Positions 47,517 through 60,403 are shown, counted from the stretch's first letter. The stretch is 64,000 nucleotides of DNA from Erpobdella octoculata (GCA_963978895.1 OZ022242.1:38382179-38446178), one strand, 5' to 3'. Program-made: numbers and translations. Notes: a model not told the origin generated them from the letters alone.

Positions 47517-49493
47517 TTAGACATTGTTTTCTAGATAACTGTTTTTGTCGACTGCAGTTTGATCCAGCTCAAAATATTGGGCAATCTCAGTTTGTGGTAC
47601 TTTTTTCCCGTTTCCCGTTGTTTTCAGATTATCTCCGCAGAAAAGAATAGTTCCATTATTGTAGGCGGGTACCAACCCGTCCATTTTATAAGTAGCTGCC
47701 AACTGAGTCATGCCCTTAGACTTTCTCATAGCATGGTATCTGGAAATTATTGATATTGGTTTAATAGCTAACTCACTTTTTGGCAAATTAACAGCCAACT
47801 TATAGTCGATTACCTCTTAAGCAGAACAGCTCCGACACAAGCAATCACGACTGAAGCAACCAATCCGCACATCCCGATAGTAACAATGGCGATAACTATA
47901 AAGTTAAATAAATTTTATAAATGAAATAATAAATTAGCATGATACATTAAATATTATTAAAATATTTTTCCTACTTTGATTGCTACTTGACGAACTGTCC
48001 AATACTGTCTTTCCTTGGACGTGACCAGGTGGCTGGCTTGCTAACAAGATCGATATTCATATAAACATTTAAAATAACGAATAAATTTGATTAAAAATCT
48101 GCTTCAAACACATTTACCGCTATAGCTGCAGTTTCCAATGACGCCAATCCAACGTTGTCCTTGACATTTAAGTTGCCATCTGAGTCGAGTGGAATAACAT
48201 CCAATGATGGCTTCGTTTTCAGTTCTTTTCAACCAGGCATCAACTGGTGGAATCAGATCTGAACATCCTGTGGCTTGAAATTTAAAAATTTAACTGTATC
48301 TATAATAAATGAATTATTTTCAAACCATAAAGTAGAGGGAATATCTCACCTTCAAGACGAAGTGCTAAAATAGTAACTTCACTCTCTCTGATTGAATTTA
48401 TAACTTCAATAACATTGAACTGTGACTGAAAGGTAAACTTAATGTTTCCATTCAATCCCTCATCGGCACATATGGAAACGTTTTTCTTGTCAGCTCTCTC
48501 AACGATATAGCCCAATCTTTTTGTGCATAACCCGTACCTGTTTTTGGAATGTCTGAGTTTGTCATCTAAGTTAGATTTGTCATTAGAAACTGAAAAATCG
48601 TCAAGGCTAGCAAGAATTTGCTGTCCTTTAAAGGTTTCGACTGTCCATGGACTGCCCGGCCTGCCGCAGTCTGATCTTCCTGTCGCAGCATGACCAAGTG
48701 CCAGATAGGACTGAGCTTCTGAGCCGATGAGTTTTACAGTACACGTTCTGTCGTGGCGTATCACTGTAGAGAAATTTCAAATATGGCTAGATGATAATTT
48801 TTACTGATTTTAATAATTTTGTCAGGGTTCAGTAATGTGCTCGAGTTTGTATCCTAACATTAAATAATAAATATTAAAATATTAAATTGTCTAGATTTCG
48901 TTTACTATATAATTTGGTTGTTATTTAAATAAAACTGTATTAAAAGTTTTAAGAAGTTTAAAAAAACAAGGACTTTTGAAAAGATTCTCAAGTTTGCAAA
49001 ATTACCAGTAAAGCTTACTTTTTACACACCGGTAAGTAACACCCAAATAAGATTTCAGATAGTTGTAGCACGATTTCGGAGATGTCAGCTCTGCCACTCG
49101 GGTTTCACAGCGTTCTTTGCCCGAGCATTTTGTCTCCAAAATGGATTTTACATCGCTATAACAACCGATGAATCTTTCATTTTTCAGATTTACGTCGTTC
49201 AAGCCTTCTTCATCCTGCAGGCATTTACCGACCCGCCTCCTACCGAAATGTGCTTCGATAATTACGATTATCTCATTTTGATTACAAGCTGGCTGAAATA
49301 TTTCTGAAATACAATATTCTTCTTCTCCTAAAACCAGGGTTGCTTTGGTTCCTTAAAAAAGTAAAGTATATTTAGCCTCTTAAAAAACACAATCCTCAGA
49401 TTTTACTGATTTCAGTACTCTTTATTGTTTACCTTTAACCCGTAATATCCAGGAAAATAAAAATAAGTGTAAACAGAACGTTTTAAACGCCAT
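47517..49493 (-). CDS. R17: SUEL lectin-CUB-CCP transmembrane receptor, class C
   Basis: Exons 49433-49493, 49019-49351, 48350-48763, 48118-48273, 47975-48040, 47814-47895 and 47517-47739 give 444 aa. The lectin exon is 333 nt, longer at its start than in A/B genes, and reads FGRRRVGKCLQDEEGLN, the R-R-x-x-G-[RK]-C-L-Q-D-E signature of class C. The CUB-like exon has SPWTVETFKGQ. The CCP-like module is the C version (SDLIPPVDAWLKRTENEAII). The tail begins YHAMRKSKGM and ends QYFELDQTAVDKNSYLENNV. The first of seven class C genes. Confidence 0.86.
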
Positions 49494-49570
49494 TCTAAAA
49501 TAATCAGCAACAACTCCGACTTTTGGGTTTAAATATCATTCGGTGTAAGAATACAAAAGCTGCAAGTTAA

Positions 49571-49584
49571 GGGATCGTCTCAAA
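49571..49584 (-). promoter_or_regulatory. R17 promoter element
   Basis: GGGATCGTCTCAAA, 78 bp before the ATG, the shortest spacing in the array. ATATTTAAA (- strand) near 49528-49536 is a weak TATA candidate. Confidence 0.6.
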
Positions 49585-49697
49585 TTGTTGAAATTAATTT
49601 CAAAAATCTGAAAACTGATTTTATACAATTACATGTCATTGAATACATGCAAGTTTATAATTTTTAAGTTCAACATATTTTGTCTATCAATTTATTT

Positions 49698-52376
49698 CTA
49701 CACAGCTGGTATGTTTTTATTGACCAAGGACTGATCCAGTTCGAAGTACTGTTGCGATTCTTTGGTCAATGTCATTCCAACGATGAATTCATTGTCCATG
49801 GAAGGTTTTGAAATTCCATCGTAGTCGAATTTGTTCATCTGAGATTGCAGTGGTCCGTTGTTATACTGGCAGTTGTTGTGATTCATTCTCAAGTGCATGG
49901 CTCTTGTTTTGCTTAGTGTGTGATATCTACAAAGTTTTTGTTACTATTATTGGCAAACAATTGTCTTATAATGTTTTCAAATGCATTGCGATTCTCAAAA
50001 GCATGATAATTTCGAGAAAAAAAAGACAAATAAAAAATAATGAGGCAGCTACACAATTAGCGCCTAACAAATATTTATATACTTACAAGAGACAGCCAAT
50101 AAATAGCAAATAAATAGACAATGAACCAATAAATCATTAAAGATGCCATAAACTGATGGATACTCAATATATCATATTAATTTAATTTTAAATTAAAGTA
50201 TTAATTTGTGTATATTATATTGAGTATAATATTAGAAAATAAATACAACTATGATTAGAACCAGTAGGAAAGAATTGAAAATCGCCCTAAGCAGCTATAA
50301 TGAAGAAAGGAAGAAATAGAGCCATTAGAAAAATAAAAATAATTCAACAAAGTGCTGATTTATTTTAAAACTTTTAAATTAAAAAAATTAAGAAAATAAA
50401 AAAATTAATCGTCGTGAACAGGATTCGAACCTGTGCGGGGAAACCCCATTTGATTTCGAGTCAAACGCCATAACCACTCGGCCACCACGACGCACAGCGA
50501 AGTGTATTTAATCGAAGTAGTTATTAAAATCTATCTTATTTAAAATAGTTAAAGTAATTACTATTATTTATAATAATTAAAATTAAAATGTGTTTTTAAT
50601 ATTTTTTAATAAATATAATAATAAATAATAAATATATAATAAATTTTATTTTAAATTATTTACAATAATAATTCAACAACTTTTTTATGCATATGATCCC
50701 GACGCATCCGATCAGGACCGACAATACAAGTCCACACATTCCGATGGCTATTATAACCACAGCTGAATTAGAAAAATAAATAAATCAATAAAATTTAGTT
50801 AAACAATCAATTAAATGTATTATATCTCAACAAACTTTGTTCGCTTGAGTTCTTTTTAATGACGGCAGGTTGGTGTTGTTCGATGTCGTTAAAATCGTGA
50901 GCTACGAAAAAACAATTTTAAATTAAACTAGAAATTTGTGTAAAAGTATTTTCCTTTTACCTCCGTAACTGCAATTTCCAATGACGCCAATCCAACTATG
51001 TCCTTGACATTTGAGTTGCCATCTGAGTCGAGTGGAATAACATCCAATGATGGCTTCGTTTTCAGTTCTTTTCAACCAAGCATCAGCTGGTGGAATCAGA
51101 TCTGAACATCCTGTGGCTGAAAGAAAACAAATTTAAAAATCAAACAGAAATTATACTGTATTAAAGAAAAGTGCCTTAAAAAACCTTCCAATCGCAACAC
51201 ATAAAAAGCTCCAGGATCATCTGCTTTTACAGCCAAATTTTGCAAATTTCCAATTTCAATAAAGTTTGATTTGGATTCATAACTGAACAGTAAGCGTTGA
51301 TTTTTTTGGTTTGAACCGCAAATAGATGTGTTGCTTTTTCCAACTCTGTCGTATACATATCCAAGTTTGACTGGACAGATTCTATATGTTGTACTTGGAG
51401 TAGATTCTTTCTGAATTTCACTTTCAGAATTTGAGAAATCTATTAAAGTTGTTTGTATACGCTGTCCAGTTAAGGTTTCCACTTTCCAGGGATGCCCTGA
51501 CATTCCACAGTCATAGCTGGGAGTAGTTGACGGAGTAAGTGACAAGTGTTGAGCTTCAGAATCTGCCAGGTTAATGAAGCACTGTCTGTTGCTTTGTATT
51601 GCTAAAATAAAACATTATTCAAAGTAAATATTCTGACATAAAAGTACCTACTGCTAACAAAATACAAGACAAGTGGGAATTCAACAAGCTGTTATGCCGG
51701 TTTTGCCACTGAAACAATTCACTCTAAATAAGAACGTGCTATTTTCTTTTTGCCAAAACCTCTAATTAGATACTTGTTTTGAGTCATTAGATTTGTGCAA
51801 CCTTGTGAATTAAAGCAGCAACTCTTTTGCTGCAAGAATGGTGAGTTAACCCGTTTGATATTTTCTTTGATGTGTTAAATATGTGTGTAAAAATAAAAAA
51901 AAAATTAATCTACTTACTTTTAATGCATTTATAAGTTATTTCTAAATAGGCCCTCAGAAAGTTGAAGCATTGATCTGGTGGTGGAAGTTCAACGACTCTT
52001 ATTTCACAGCTTTTTTTTCCTGAACATTTTGGACCAACAATTGACCAAACGTTGCTGTAGCATCCAACAAATCGTTCATGGTTAGTATTCACATGTTCTA
52101 AACCTTTTTCGTTTTGAAGGCATCTGCCGATTTGTTTTCTACCAAAATGTGCTTCCTGAATAACCAGTATTTCATTGTGCCCTGGACAGCTAGGCTGAAA
52201 TATTTCAGAAATACAATACTCTTCTTTTATCCCTAGTGTGAGATATAAAATCTGTTTTTTTTATATGTTCTGAAAGAATTTTAAAGTGATTTATTGCAAA
52301 AATACTAACCCGTTATTCGTGACAAATAAACAAATAAAAAGATTGGGAAAACTTTCAACATTTCTTTGTAAGACAT
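49698..52376 (-). CDS. R18: SUEL lectin-CUB-CCP transmembrane receptor, class C, with tRNA in an intron
   Basis: Exons 52310-52376, 51918-52232, 51185-51601, 50961-51116, 50836-50901, 50681-50762 and 49698-49926 give 443 aa. The lectin has FGRKQIGRCLQNEKGLEHVN. The CUB-like exon has HPWKVETLTGQ. The TM (VIIAIGMCGLVLSVLIGCVG) and tail (YHTLSKTRAMHL, ending QYFELDQSLVNKNIPAV) are very close to R19. The TM/tail intron (754 bp) contains a complete tRNA-Ser on the same strand and a foldback repeat. The protein is not interrupted by them. Confidence 0.86.
50160..50227. repeat. 68-bp AT-rich foldback
   Basis: Perfect 12-bp arms ATACTCAATATA (50160-50171) and TATATTGAGTAT (50216-50227), with a further palindromic AT-rich core. 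In the R18 TM/tail intron. Possibly a tiny MITE remnant. Confidence 0.55.
50411..50491 (-). tRNA. tRNA-Ser (anticodon CGA), inside an R18 intron
   Basis: The minus strand starts GTCGTGGTGGCCGAGTGG (A box TGGCCGAGTGG), has anticodon loop CTCGAAA, a long variable arm as in serine tRNAs, B box GGTTCGAATCC, and a 3' end TCACGAC that pairs with the 5' GTCGTGG. The discriminator base is G, as in eukaryotic tRNA-Ser. A run of T's on the coding strand follows (A-run 50398-50405 on +), a pol III terminator. No intron and no encoded CCA. Confidence 0.93.
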
Positions 52377-52412
52377 TTTAAACAGCAGAAGTAGAAGCAT
52401 TTTGTGTTTCTA

Positions 52413-52481
52413 CTTTATATATAGTGGTAGTTGTAATAATACACAAGCTGCACGAATTTTACGATTAGGGATCATCTCAAA
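52413..52481 (-). promoter_or_regulatory. R18 promoter: 14-bp element plus TATA box
   Basis: GGGATCATCTCAAA at 52468-52481; TATATATAAAG (- strand) at 52413-52423. The element is 92 bp before the ATG. Confidence 0.7.
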
Positions 52482-52869
52482 AACTGCATAAATCCAAGTT
52501 AAAAATGCTCAGTTGAATTTTCAGACTGCAAATATAAAACATAACTTTGCTGTTCAGCTGAACACTTTTGTTGAATAATCATTCTGCTTTACCAACAAAA
52601 ACATCACGTATTACTTTTAATTTATCTTGTAATTATGATACAATTTATCTTGTAATTATGATACAATTTTCAACCTACAGTTGTCAGAATACATTTCCGA
52701 ACAAATTTTTTTTATTTCACACTTACAAGCACAGGTTTTAAAATAACTTCAACAGAAATAAAAAAAATGATTATTTTTCAAATTATTTACCAGTTTTAGT
52801 CAACAAAAGATATTTAATTTTCTCGAAAAAAACACCAAGCTAGCACATTGTCGCATCGTTATTTCAAAA
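52482..52869. other. Intergenic stretch between R18 promoter and R19 stop
   Basis: AT-rich. It contains a 22-bp direct duplication, TTATCTTGTAATTATGATAC twice, at about 52621-52664. No gene is seen. Confidence 0.5.
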
Positions 52870-54927
52870 TCAAACAACTGAACTATCTTTATAGACCAAG
52901 GCCTGATCAAGTTCGAAGTACTGTTGCGATTCTTTGGTCAATGTCATTCCATCGATGAAATCATTGTCCATAGAAGGTTTTGAAATTCCATCGTAGTCGA
53001 ATTTGTTCATCTGAGATTGCAGTGGTCCATTGTTATACTGGCTTCCATTGTTATTCATTCTTAAGTTCATGGTTTTTGTCTTACTCAACGTATGATATCT
53101 GTTTAGAAAAAAAGTATAAATCAGTTGTGTGCATTATTAAATATAATACATTTAAAAAAAAATTAAAATATCATTTTTACTTCTTGAGGCAGACAACCCC
53201 AACGCATCCAATTAGAACCGAAGCGACAAGTCCACACATGCCAATAGTGATTATTGCTACAGCTGGGTTGTTGAATGACAAACAGTAAATAGATTTATAG
53301 ATTTTTTTTTAGATATTTTTTAGCAAAGTTAGAATATTTGTTTGCAAAGAGCAAGTCAAAGTTTTTCCTAACTAACTTACTTTGATCCGATGTCGATTTC
53401 TTAGCTTCGACAGGCTCCGTGTGTTTCACATCAAATTCATCGTGGGCTGTAGTAAGACATTCAGAAATTTTAACTTACCAAGCTTATAAAGGTGCAATAA
53501 TCTTTTAGATTCAAATACAATCTTAAATATTTTACCGTAACTACAGTTTCCAATGACGCCAATCCAACTATGTCCTTGACATTTGAGTTGCCATCTTAGT
53601 CGAGTGGAATAACATCCAATGATGGCTTCGTTTTCAGTTCTTTTCAACCAAGCATCAGCTGGTGGAATCAGATCTGAACATCCTGTGGCTAAACAATTGA
53701 TCTTTTATATGATCTAAGGCAGTTTTTTATTTTTATTATAGTTAAATGAAAATATTTTACCTTCAACGTTAATGAGGAAAGAACGTTTTTGCGATTCTGA
53801 GCCAGTTTCAACCTTGTTAAAAACAATTTCAACAGAGTTGGATTCTGATAAAAGAGAAGACAGGCCTATATGCTTATCTCGTCCATAACAAAATGTTTTG
53901 TTGGTTCTAGAGGTTTTCTCTATAACAAATCCTAACGGATTTTTGCAGCCATATTTATCTTGAACAACAAAAACATGTCCAGATTCAGCAGCTAAAAAAT
54001 CAAATGTTAAATAAATTTTTTGTCCTGTTGTTGACTCAATTATCCAAGGCTGATGATGACTTAGCCCACAGCCAAAGTTAGACTGTTTACTACTAAGAAG
54101 ATGCTGTCTTTCGGTATCTAATTTTATGCCACAATGTCTGTTATCCTGAACAACTGTGAATTGTCAGATTTATTTCATTCAGATTGTAATAACATACATG
54201 TAGCTAGATAGCAATTAAAATTATTAATTTCATTTTTAATACTTAAAATATTAAATCTGTGTCTGAGGTTAATGTTTTCTATTACTATTTATTATTATTA
54301 TTATTTTACCTTTTAGACACCTGTAGCTAACTTCCAAAAAACATTTCAAATAAGTATAACATCCAGATTGTGCTTTAAGTTCGGCTACTCTAACTTGACA
54401 GGTGTTTTTTCCTAAGCATTTTGGCTCAATGAGATTTCTGACGTCACTAGAACACCCAATAAATTTTAGATCTTTCATGTTTATTTCATTCAGATCGACC
54501 TCATCTTGTAGGCATCTGCCCAACTTTCGACGACCGTAAACTGCTTCGTCAACCACGACGATTTCGTCGCTCTGACAACGCGGCTCGAAAGTTTCGGAGA
54601 TGCAAAACTCTTCCGAAAAACCAAAGCCTTGTGCTGTTTAATTAAAAGTTTTATTGCGTAGAAATAAATTATAATATTAAAATTTAAACAAAATAAACTA
54701 TAAATCAATAAATATGCTTTAAATGTTTTATTTGTGACTGAGTAATAATTTTCCGATAACAATCTATTATTATTTACACATTTCGGATAAAAGAACAATA
54801 GAAAGGACTGTTTAAAAAATTTAGAATATAAAGTGTCTAAAAAAATTACGACATAATTCTAACCTCCGCATGAGAGAATCGCAGATAAAAATACAATTTG
54901 TATGCTTTGTATAAGAACAGCCACCAT
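52870..54927 (-). CDS. R19: SUEL lectin-CUB-CCP transmembrane receptor, class C
   Basis: Exons 54864-54927, 54310-54633, 53761-54153, 53536-53688, 53381-53446, 53181-53262 and 52870-53098 give 436 aa. The tail (YHTLSKTKTMNL, ending QYFELDQALVYKDSSVV) is almost identical to R18. The lectin (VYGRRKLGRCLQDEVDLNE) and CUB-like domain (HHQPWIIESTTGQK) are nearly those of R20. The gene is therefore a mosaic: front half R20-like, back half R18-like, as expected from unequal crossing over or gene conversion. The CUB-like exon is open although it has no internal Met. Confidence 0.86.
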
Positions 54928-55045
54928 TTTGTTTATTTGTACAAAAATTATAGAAAAAAAAGTTTACAACTTTACAATTATAAAGATAAAACTGCAGCAA
55001 CTAAATGTTACACGCATTAACTCTGTTGTCTGCATTGAAAAACAA

Positions 55046-55124
55046 CTTATATATAGAAATGCCACAACGCGCGTATCAATAAACGTGAATATTAATTTGG
55101 TTGACATTTAGGGGTTATCTCAAA
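55046..55124 (-). promoter_or_regulatory. R19 promoter: 14-bp element plus TATA box
   Basis: GGGGTTATCTCAAA at 55111-55124; CTATATATAAG (- strand) at 55046-55056. The element is 184 bp before the ATG, the longest spacing. Confidence 0.65.
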
Positions 55125-55226
55125 TCTAATAAGTTCTTTAATTATTGTCAGGATCAAACAATCTAGTATTCTTTTCACAGATATTAAATGAATTTTTAAA
55201 AAACTCTATATTTTGTGTCATGTTAT

Positions 55227-57640
55227 TTAACTAATGTTTGCCGGCAATTGCTTCAGTGCCAGAGATTGATCTAACTCGAAATACTGGGTTGATTCTGGTA
55301 TGTTGGCCGTTCCGTTCAAAAGACCAGAATCACCTTGAGGTAACGTATTCTTGTAATCAGATATTCCGTAATAATCCTTATGTGGTGTTGAAAAAAACGT
55401 TTCATTTGGAGCTGATTTGTTCTCCATCGATGCTTGTTTGATCACTGCTCTAGACTTACTAATCGCATAGTACCTGCATAGAATTGGTTTATGAAAAAAA
55501 GTGTTTATAGAAGAAAATATCTTTAAAAATTATAAAAATAATAATTTTTATCTACTTTTTAGTTGATGTATTATAAATTCTAATAATATATGTTTTAATA
55601 CGAAAAAATATAAAAATTCCAACTTTTAATAAATAGGTATTCTAGCAGTTATTTTGGCAAATGTTTTTGTTTACACTGCGGCTACTACTATAACAACAAC
55701 AACTATTAACTTCCAGAAAACTTGGTATTTTAGTGAAAAAACAACAACAAAAGTCTAGATCACCTCTTCAGACAGACAATACCAAAACAGGCAATGAAGA
55801 GACACGTAACTATCCCGAGGATTACAATAGCAAATACCATGACGACTGCAAAAAAATATTAATACCACCTTGGATGACCAACTAAAAATTTAATGATTAT
55901 AATTCATTAATAATATATTAATAATTTTTATTAAATAATTAAATTTATTGCATGCAACTATATGATGGAACCTTATTAATAAAACTAGAAATGTGTTCAA
56001 GGCAATACTTGCCATGAACCAAAATGTGTTTAACTATAGATCTTGTTCAGCCTCTCCATGCAATATTGTTCCTACGTCTTTTCATAAAAACGAAATTAAT
56101 AATTCTACGTTTTAGTTAACTAACCCTGATTGTTAGATTTTTCAATCGGAGAAATATTTGATTTTATTTCAAATTCTTCACGAGGAGCTGCTTAAAAATA
56201 AGACAAATTTGTGGAAAAAATAAAAATAAAATATGCTAGTCAAAGTAAAGTAAATCTTTTTTTTAAACCAACAAAATCATACCATAGCTACAATTTCCAA
56301 TTACGCCAACCCAACGGTGTCCTTGACATTTGAGTTGCCATCTGAGTCGAGTGGAATAACATCCAATGATGGCTTCGTTTTCAGTTCTTTTCAACCAAGC
56401 ATCAGCTGGTGGAATCAGATCTGAACAACCTGTAGCTAAATAATTTACTTTTTTTATGAGCTAGAGCAAGTGCAATTTGTTTTGTATATTTCAATCAATT
56501 TATTTTACCTTCAACATTAACAATAAATACACGTTTTTGAGTTTCTGTGTTAGCTTGGTCTTTATTAAATATAAAGATGATTTCAATAGAGTTCAACTCC
56601 GATTGAAAAGACGACATGTCTTTCTGTTTATCTTGTCCATAACATAATGTTTTGTTGGTTCTAGAGGTTTTCTCTATAACAAATCCTAAAGGGTTTTTAC
56701 AGCCATATTTATCTTGAACAACAAAAATACGCCCAGAGTCTGCAGCTAAAAAATCAAATGTTAAATAAATTTTTTGTCCTGTTGTAGACTCGATTATCCA
56801 AGGCTGATGATGACTTAGCCCACAGCCGAAATTAGACTGTTTGATACTGAGAAGATGCTGTCTTTCGGTATCCAGTTTTATGCCACAATGTCGATTGTTC
56901 TGAACCACTTCAAAAAATATTATTATTTTATTTTTAGAAATAGGTATTACTGTAGTGTCCGAGACTCAAGATGTATTAAATTATTTTGAATAAAAACATT
57001 AAAATACTATTAAAAATAACTTTTGTTCAACGGAATTTCTGATTTACCTTTTAAACATCTATAAGTAACCTCCATGAAACACTTCAGATAAGTATAACAT
57101 CCAGATATTGTTTTAAGCTCTGCTACTCTGACTTGACAACTGGTTTTCCCGAGACATTTTGGCTCTATGAGATTTCTTACGTCGCTAAAGCATCCAATAA
57201 ATTTTGGATCTTTAATGTTAACCTCATTTAGTTCGACCTCGTCTTGTAGGCACCTTCCCAACTTTCGACGACCGTAAACTGCTTCTTCGATTACGACGAT
57301 TTCGTCACTTTGGCAACGTGGTTCAAAGGTTTCTGAATTGCAAAACTCTTCCGAGAAACCAAAATTGCTGCGTGCTGTTTGTTGTTAATAATAAGCAAAA
57401 GAAATATATTTATTGAACAATTCACTGAAAGTGGTTCAAATATGTTTATTGAACAATTCACTGAAATTGGTTTAATTAGACTAAATAAGAACCACTGTTT
57501 AACAGTTTCAGCTAAAACTAGACTCATTGGAGTATTTTACTCTGTAAATTTGTACCAGCATAACAAAAGTAATTTTCACCTTGAATATGTCCAACACCAA
57601 CTGAGGTAAATGCTAAAAAGAATAGAAATCCAAACATCAT
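55227..57640 (-). CDS. R20: SUEL lectin-CUB-CCP transmembrane receptor, class C
   Basis: Exons 57580-57640, 57048-57374, 56509-56907, 56283-56435, 56125-56190, 55764-55845 and 55227-55473 give 444 aa. Two adjacent ATGs (57640 and 57637) could start it; the first is used here. The lectin has VYGRRKLGRCLQDEVELNE. The CUB-like exon has HHQPWIIESTTGQK. The TM is VVMVFAIVILGIVTCLFIAC, different from R17-R19 and close to R21. The tail has KDYYGISDYKNTLPQGD and ends QYFELDQSLALKQLPANIS. Confidence 0.86.
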
Positions 57641-57747
57641 ATTTTTTGGTCAAATATATTCAAAATACAATTAAAACAGAGTTTAAAAAAAAAAAGACAG
57701 TTGAAATCGTAATGAAGCGCAACTGATGTAACGTGCATTAAGTTACG

Positions 57748-57815
57748 TTTATATAAATGCTGAAATTGGCGTCGTAACATGAAATGAATGTAATCGCTTC
57801 AGGGATCATCTCAAA
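57748..57815 (-). promoter_or_regulatory. R20 promoter: 14-bp element plus TATA box
   Basis: GGGATCATCTCAAA at 57802-57815; TATATAAA (- strand) at 57748-57755. The element is 162 bp before the ATG. Confidence 0.7.
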
Positions 57816-57931
57816 TTTTTATAACTGTCAATTCTTATTACTGAATTAATGTTTCTTTAAAAATACATAAACATTATATCGTAACAATCTTAACTAATTA
57901 AAACTCTTCTATATGTTGTTGTAAAAAACTT

Positions 57932-60280
57932 TCAAATAGCATTTGCAAGAGAATCTTTCAATGCCAGTGATTCATCCAATTCAAAATACTGAACGGAATC
58001 TGGAACGTTGGCCATTCCGTTCAATAGCCTCAAATCATCGTGAGGTAACGTATTCTTGTAATCAGATGTCCCGTAAAATTCTTTAGTTGAATTGTGATGT
58101 AAAAATTCGCTTGGAGATAGTTTGTTTTCCAGAGATGACTGTTTTTCCAGAGTTTTAGTTTTCCTGATTGCATAATACCTGGTAGGGTATAATATTAGCA
58201 TTGTTATTGTGGCATAGTAAAACAATTTGATAGATCAGAGATGCTTTAAGTTATAAAAAAAATACTTTTCTCAGAATTATTTTTAATAATCTATTCAAAC
58301 TTTAGCGAGAAAATACAAAATACAAAAACATTTTAAAATGTTTTGACAGTTTAACAATTATTCCTAATTTAGAATAGATCACAATAAACACAGTTTTGTC
58401 AATTTTTAGCGTGAAAATAAATGAAAAATGTCAGTTTACCTTAAAATCATTATTTAAAATTTACCTTTTCAGGCAGACGACTCCAACACAAGCAATGAAT
58501 AAACACATGACCACTCCGACTATGATTATCGCAAAAATCATTACAACTGAAAAAAAGAAAATTTAAAAAAAGTTATAGAGAATCGGTTAATATACAAACG
58601 TGAACAAAGTTAAAAATTATAAGTTTACTAGCCTTGGTTGTTGGATTTCTCAACTGGAAAAGAGTCTGACTGTATCATGAATTCTTGTTGAGGAGCTATG
58701 TCGAAAAACATTCATCATAAAGCAAAACATCATAAAACAATACTTAACAATGGTCACAAATGCTGACTCAACAAATTTTATATACAGGAATATGTATTCC
58801 ATTAAACATTTATAACATTTAAGTTCTTTACATCTATGAATCTATTTAGATTCACCGCATTAAACAGTCTTACCATAGCTACAGTTTCCAATAACACCGA
58901 TCCATCGTTGTCCTTGACATTTGAGTTGCCATCTGAGTCGAGTGGAATAACATCCAATGATGGCTTCGTTTTCAGTTCTTTTCAACCAAGCATCAGCTGG
59001 TGGAATCAGATCTGAACATCCTGTGGCTGTTTTAAACAGAAACTAAAACATATTAAATTGAAAATAATAACTTGTTAACATACAGCCAAATATAAAGTTT
59101 AAACAATATTATCACCTTCAAGGGATATAACAAAGTGGTTTTCATTGCTCAAACTAACTGCCCTGTTTTCGAAAATAATAGCAACGCCGTTTGACTTTGA
59201 TTCATAAAGTCGTTCAACCTTGTAACTTGATTTCAAACAGATTGGAATATTATTACCAGTGGATTTCTCGATTATGTATCCTATGTTGCTACATTTCGTT
59301 GACAAAGAATTTGTTAGGCTTTTGTTATGATAAACAGGATTGGTAATGTCAAAGGTCTTGACACCAATGGTGATCTTTTGACCAGCGTTAGTTTCTACGG
59401 TCCAAGGATTATTTTTAGAGCCGCAGTGAGATCTGAACAAGTGAGGACCACTGTAGATGTATTGTTTATCTTGGGATATGCTGAGAGTACAATGGCGGTC
59501 GTCTTGGACAACTGGATGTAGTAGAAAAAATTACCATTAATTTCAAATTTGCCTTTTTATTTGGTGTCGCTGACAAATATTTTTTTAATGTAGACAAACT
59601 TATTATTATAGTTTCCTAATTGAATCAACCAGTTTAATAAAAATGACTAAAAATTTTAACAAACGTCTTTTACACTTTTAGCTAATTTAGCAGAAAATGG
59701 CTCATTTAACGCAGTCACTAAAATTCAATTAAACAGATTATATTTCTAAAAAAAGTAATTGTTCAAATAAAAAACTTAAACTTTTACCATTTAAGCAAAT
59801 ATATGAAACTTCTAAAAAAAGTTTCAGAAACTTGTAACACGGCGTAATAGCCTTGATTTCTGCTACCCTCAATTCGCACTGCTGTTTGCCAAAACATTTA
59901 GGAGCCACCAGGTTACCGACGTCACTGTAGCAACCGATGAGTTTCTGGTCTTTGAGGTTGGATTCACTGGGCACGTCTTCATCTTGCAAGCATCGGCCAA
60001 AACTTCTGCGGCCATATATAGCTTTGTCGATGATTAACACTTCGTTTTTATCGCACTTTGCTGAAAAAACCTCCGAATGACAATATTCCTCCGTGATCAC
60101 TGTTTTAATTATTTATGCATAACTAAAAAATGTGTTTTAAACTATTATTTGTTATTAAGTGTAAACTGTACACGTATTTCTATTAATTCTCTCAGAATAA
60201 ACTTATAACATACTTGGGATGTCAAAGCAATTTGCTGTAAGTGTTAGTTGTGTAAGCACGAAAACAAGAAATCCAGTCAT
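57932..60280 (-). CDS. R21: SUEL lectin-CUB-CCP transmembrane receptor, class C, with a GC-AG intron
   Basis: Exons 60214-60280, 59788-60099, 59116-59511, 58874-59026, 58633-58695, 58465-58546 and 57932-58178 give 439 aa. The linker exon must end NNQ with donor AAG|GCTAGT (GC at 58632-58631). The nearby GTAAAC donor would shift the frame, so this is a GC-AG intron. The lectin has IYGRRSFGRCLQDEDVPSE, like R22. The CUB-like exon has NPWTVETNAGQK. TM and tail resemble R20 (FYGTSDYKNTLPHDD, ending QYFELDESLALKDSLANAI): another mosaic, with an R22-like front and an R20-like back. Confidence 0.84.
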
Positions 60281-60357
60281 TTTTTAAAATTAAGAACCAA
60301 AATGTTTAAGCACACCAACAACTTAAGAAATAAAATATTGACAATCGACAACATCGC

Positions 60358-60403
60358 TTTTATACAAGTCGGCTCAATGATACAAAATAGGGGTCTTCTC
60401 AGA
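60358..60403 (-). promoter_or_regulatory. R21 promoter: 14-bp element close to TATA box
   Basis: GGGGTCTTCTCAGA at 60390-60403; TATAAAA (- strand) at 60358-60364, only 26 bp away. The element is 110 bp before the ATG. Confidence 0.65.
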
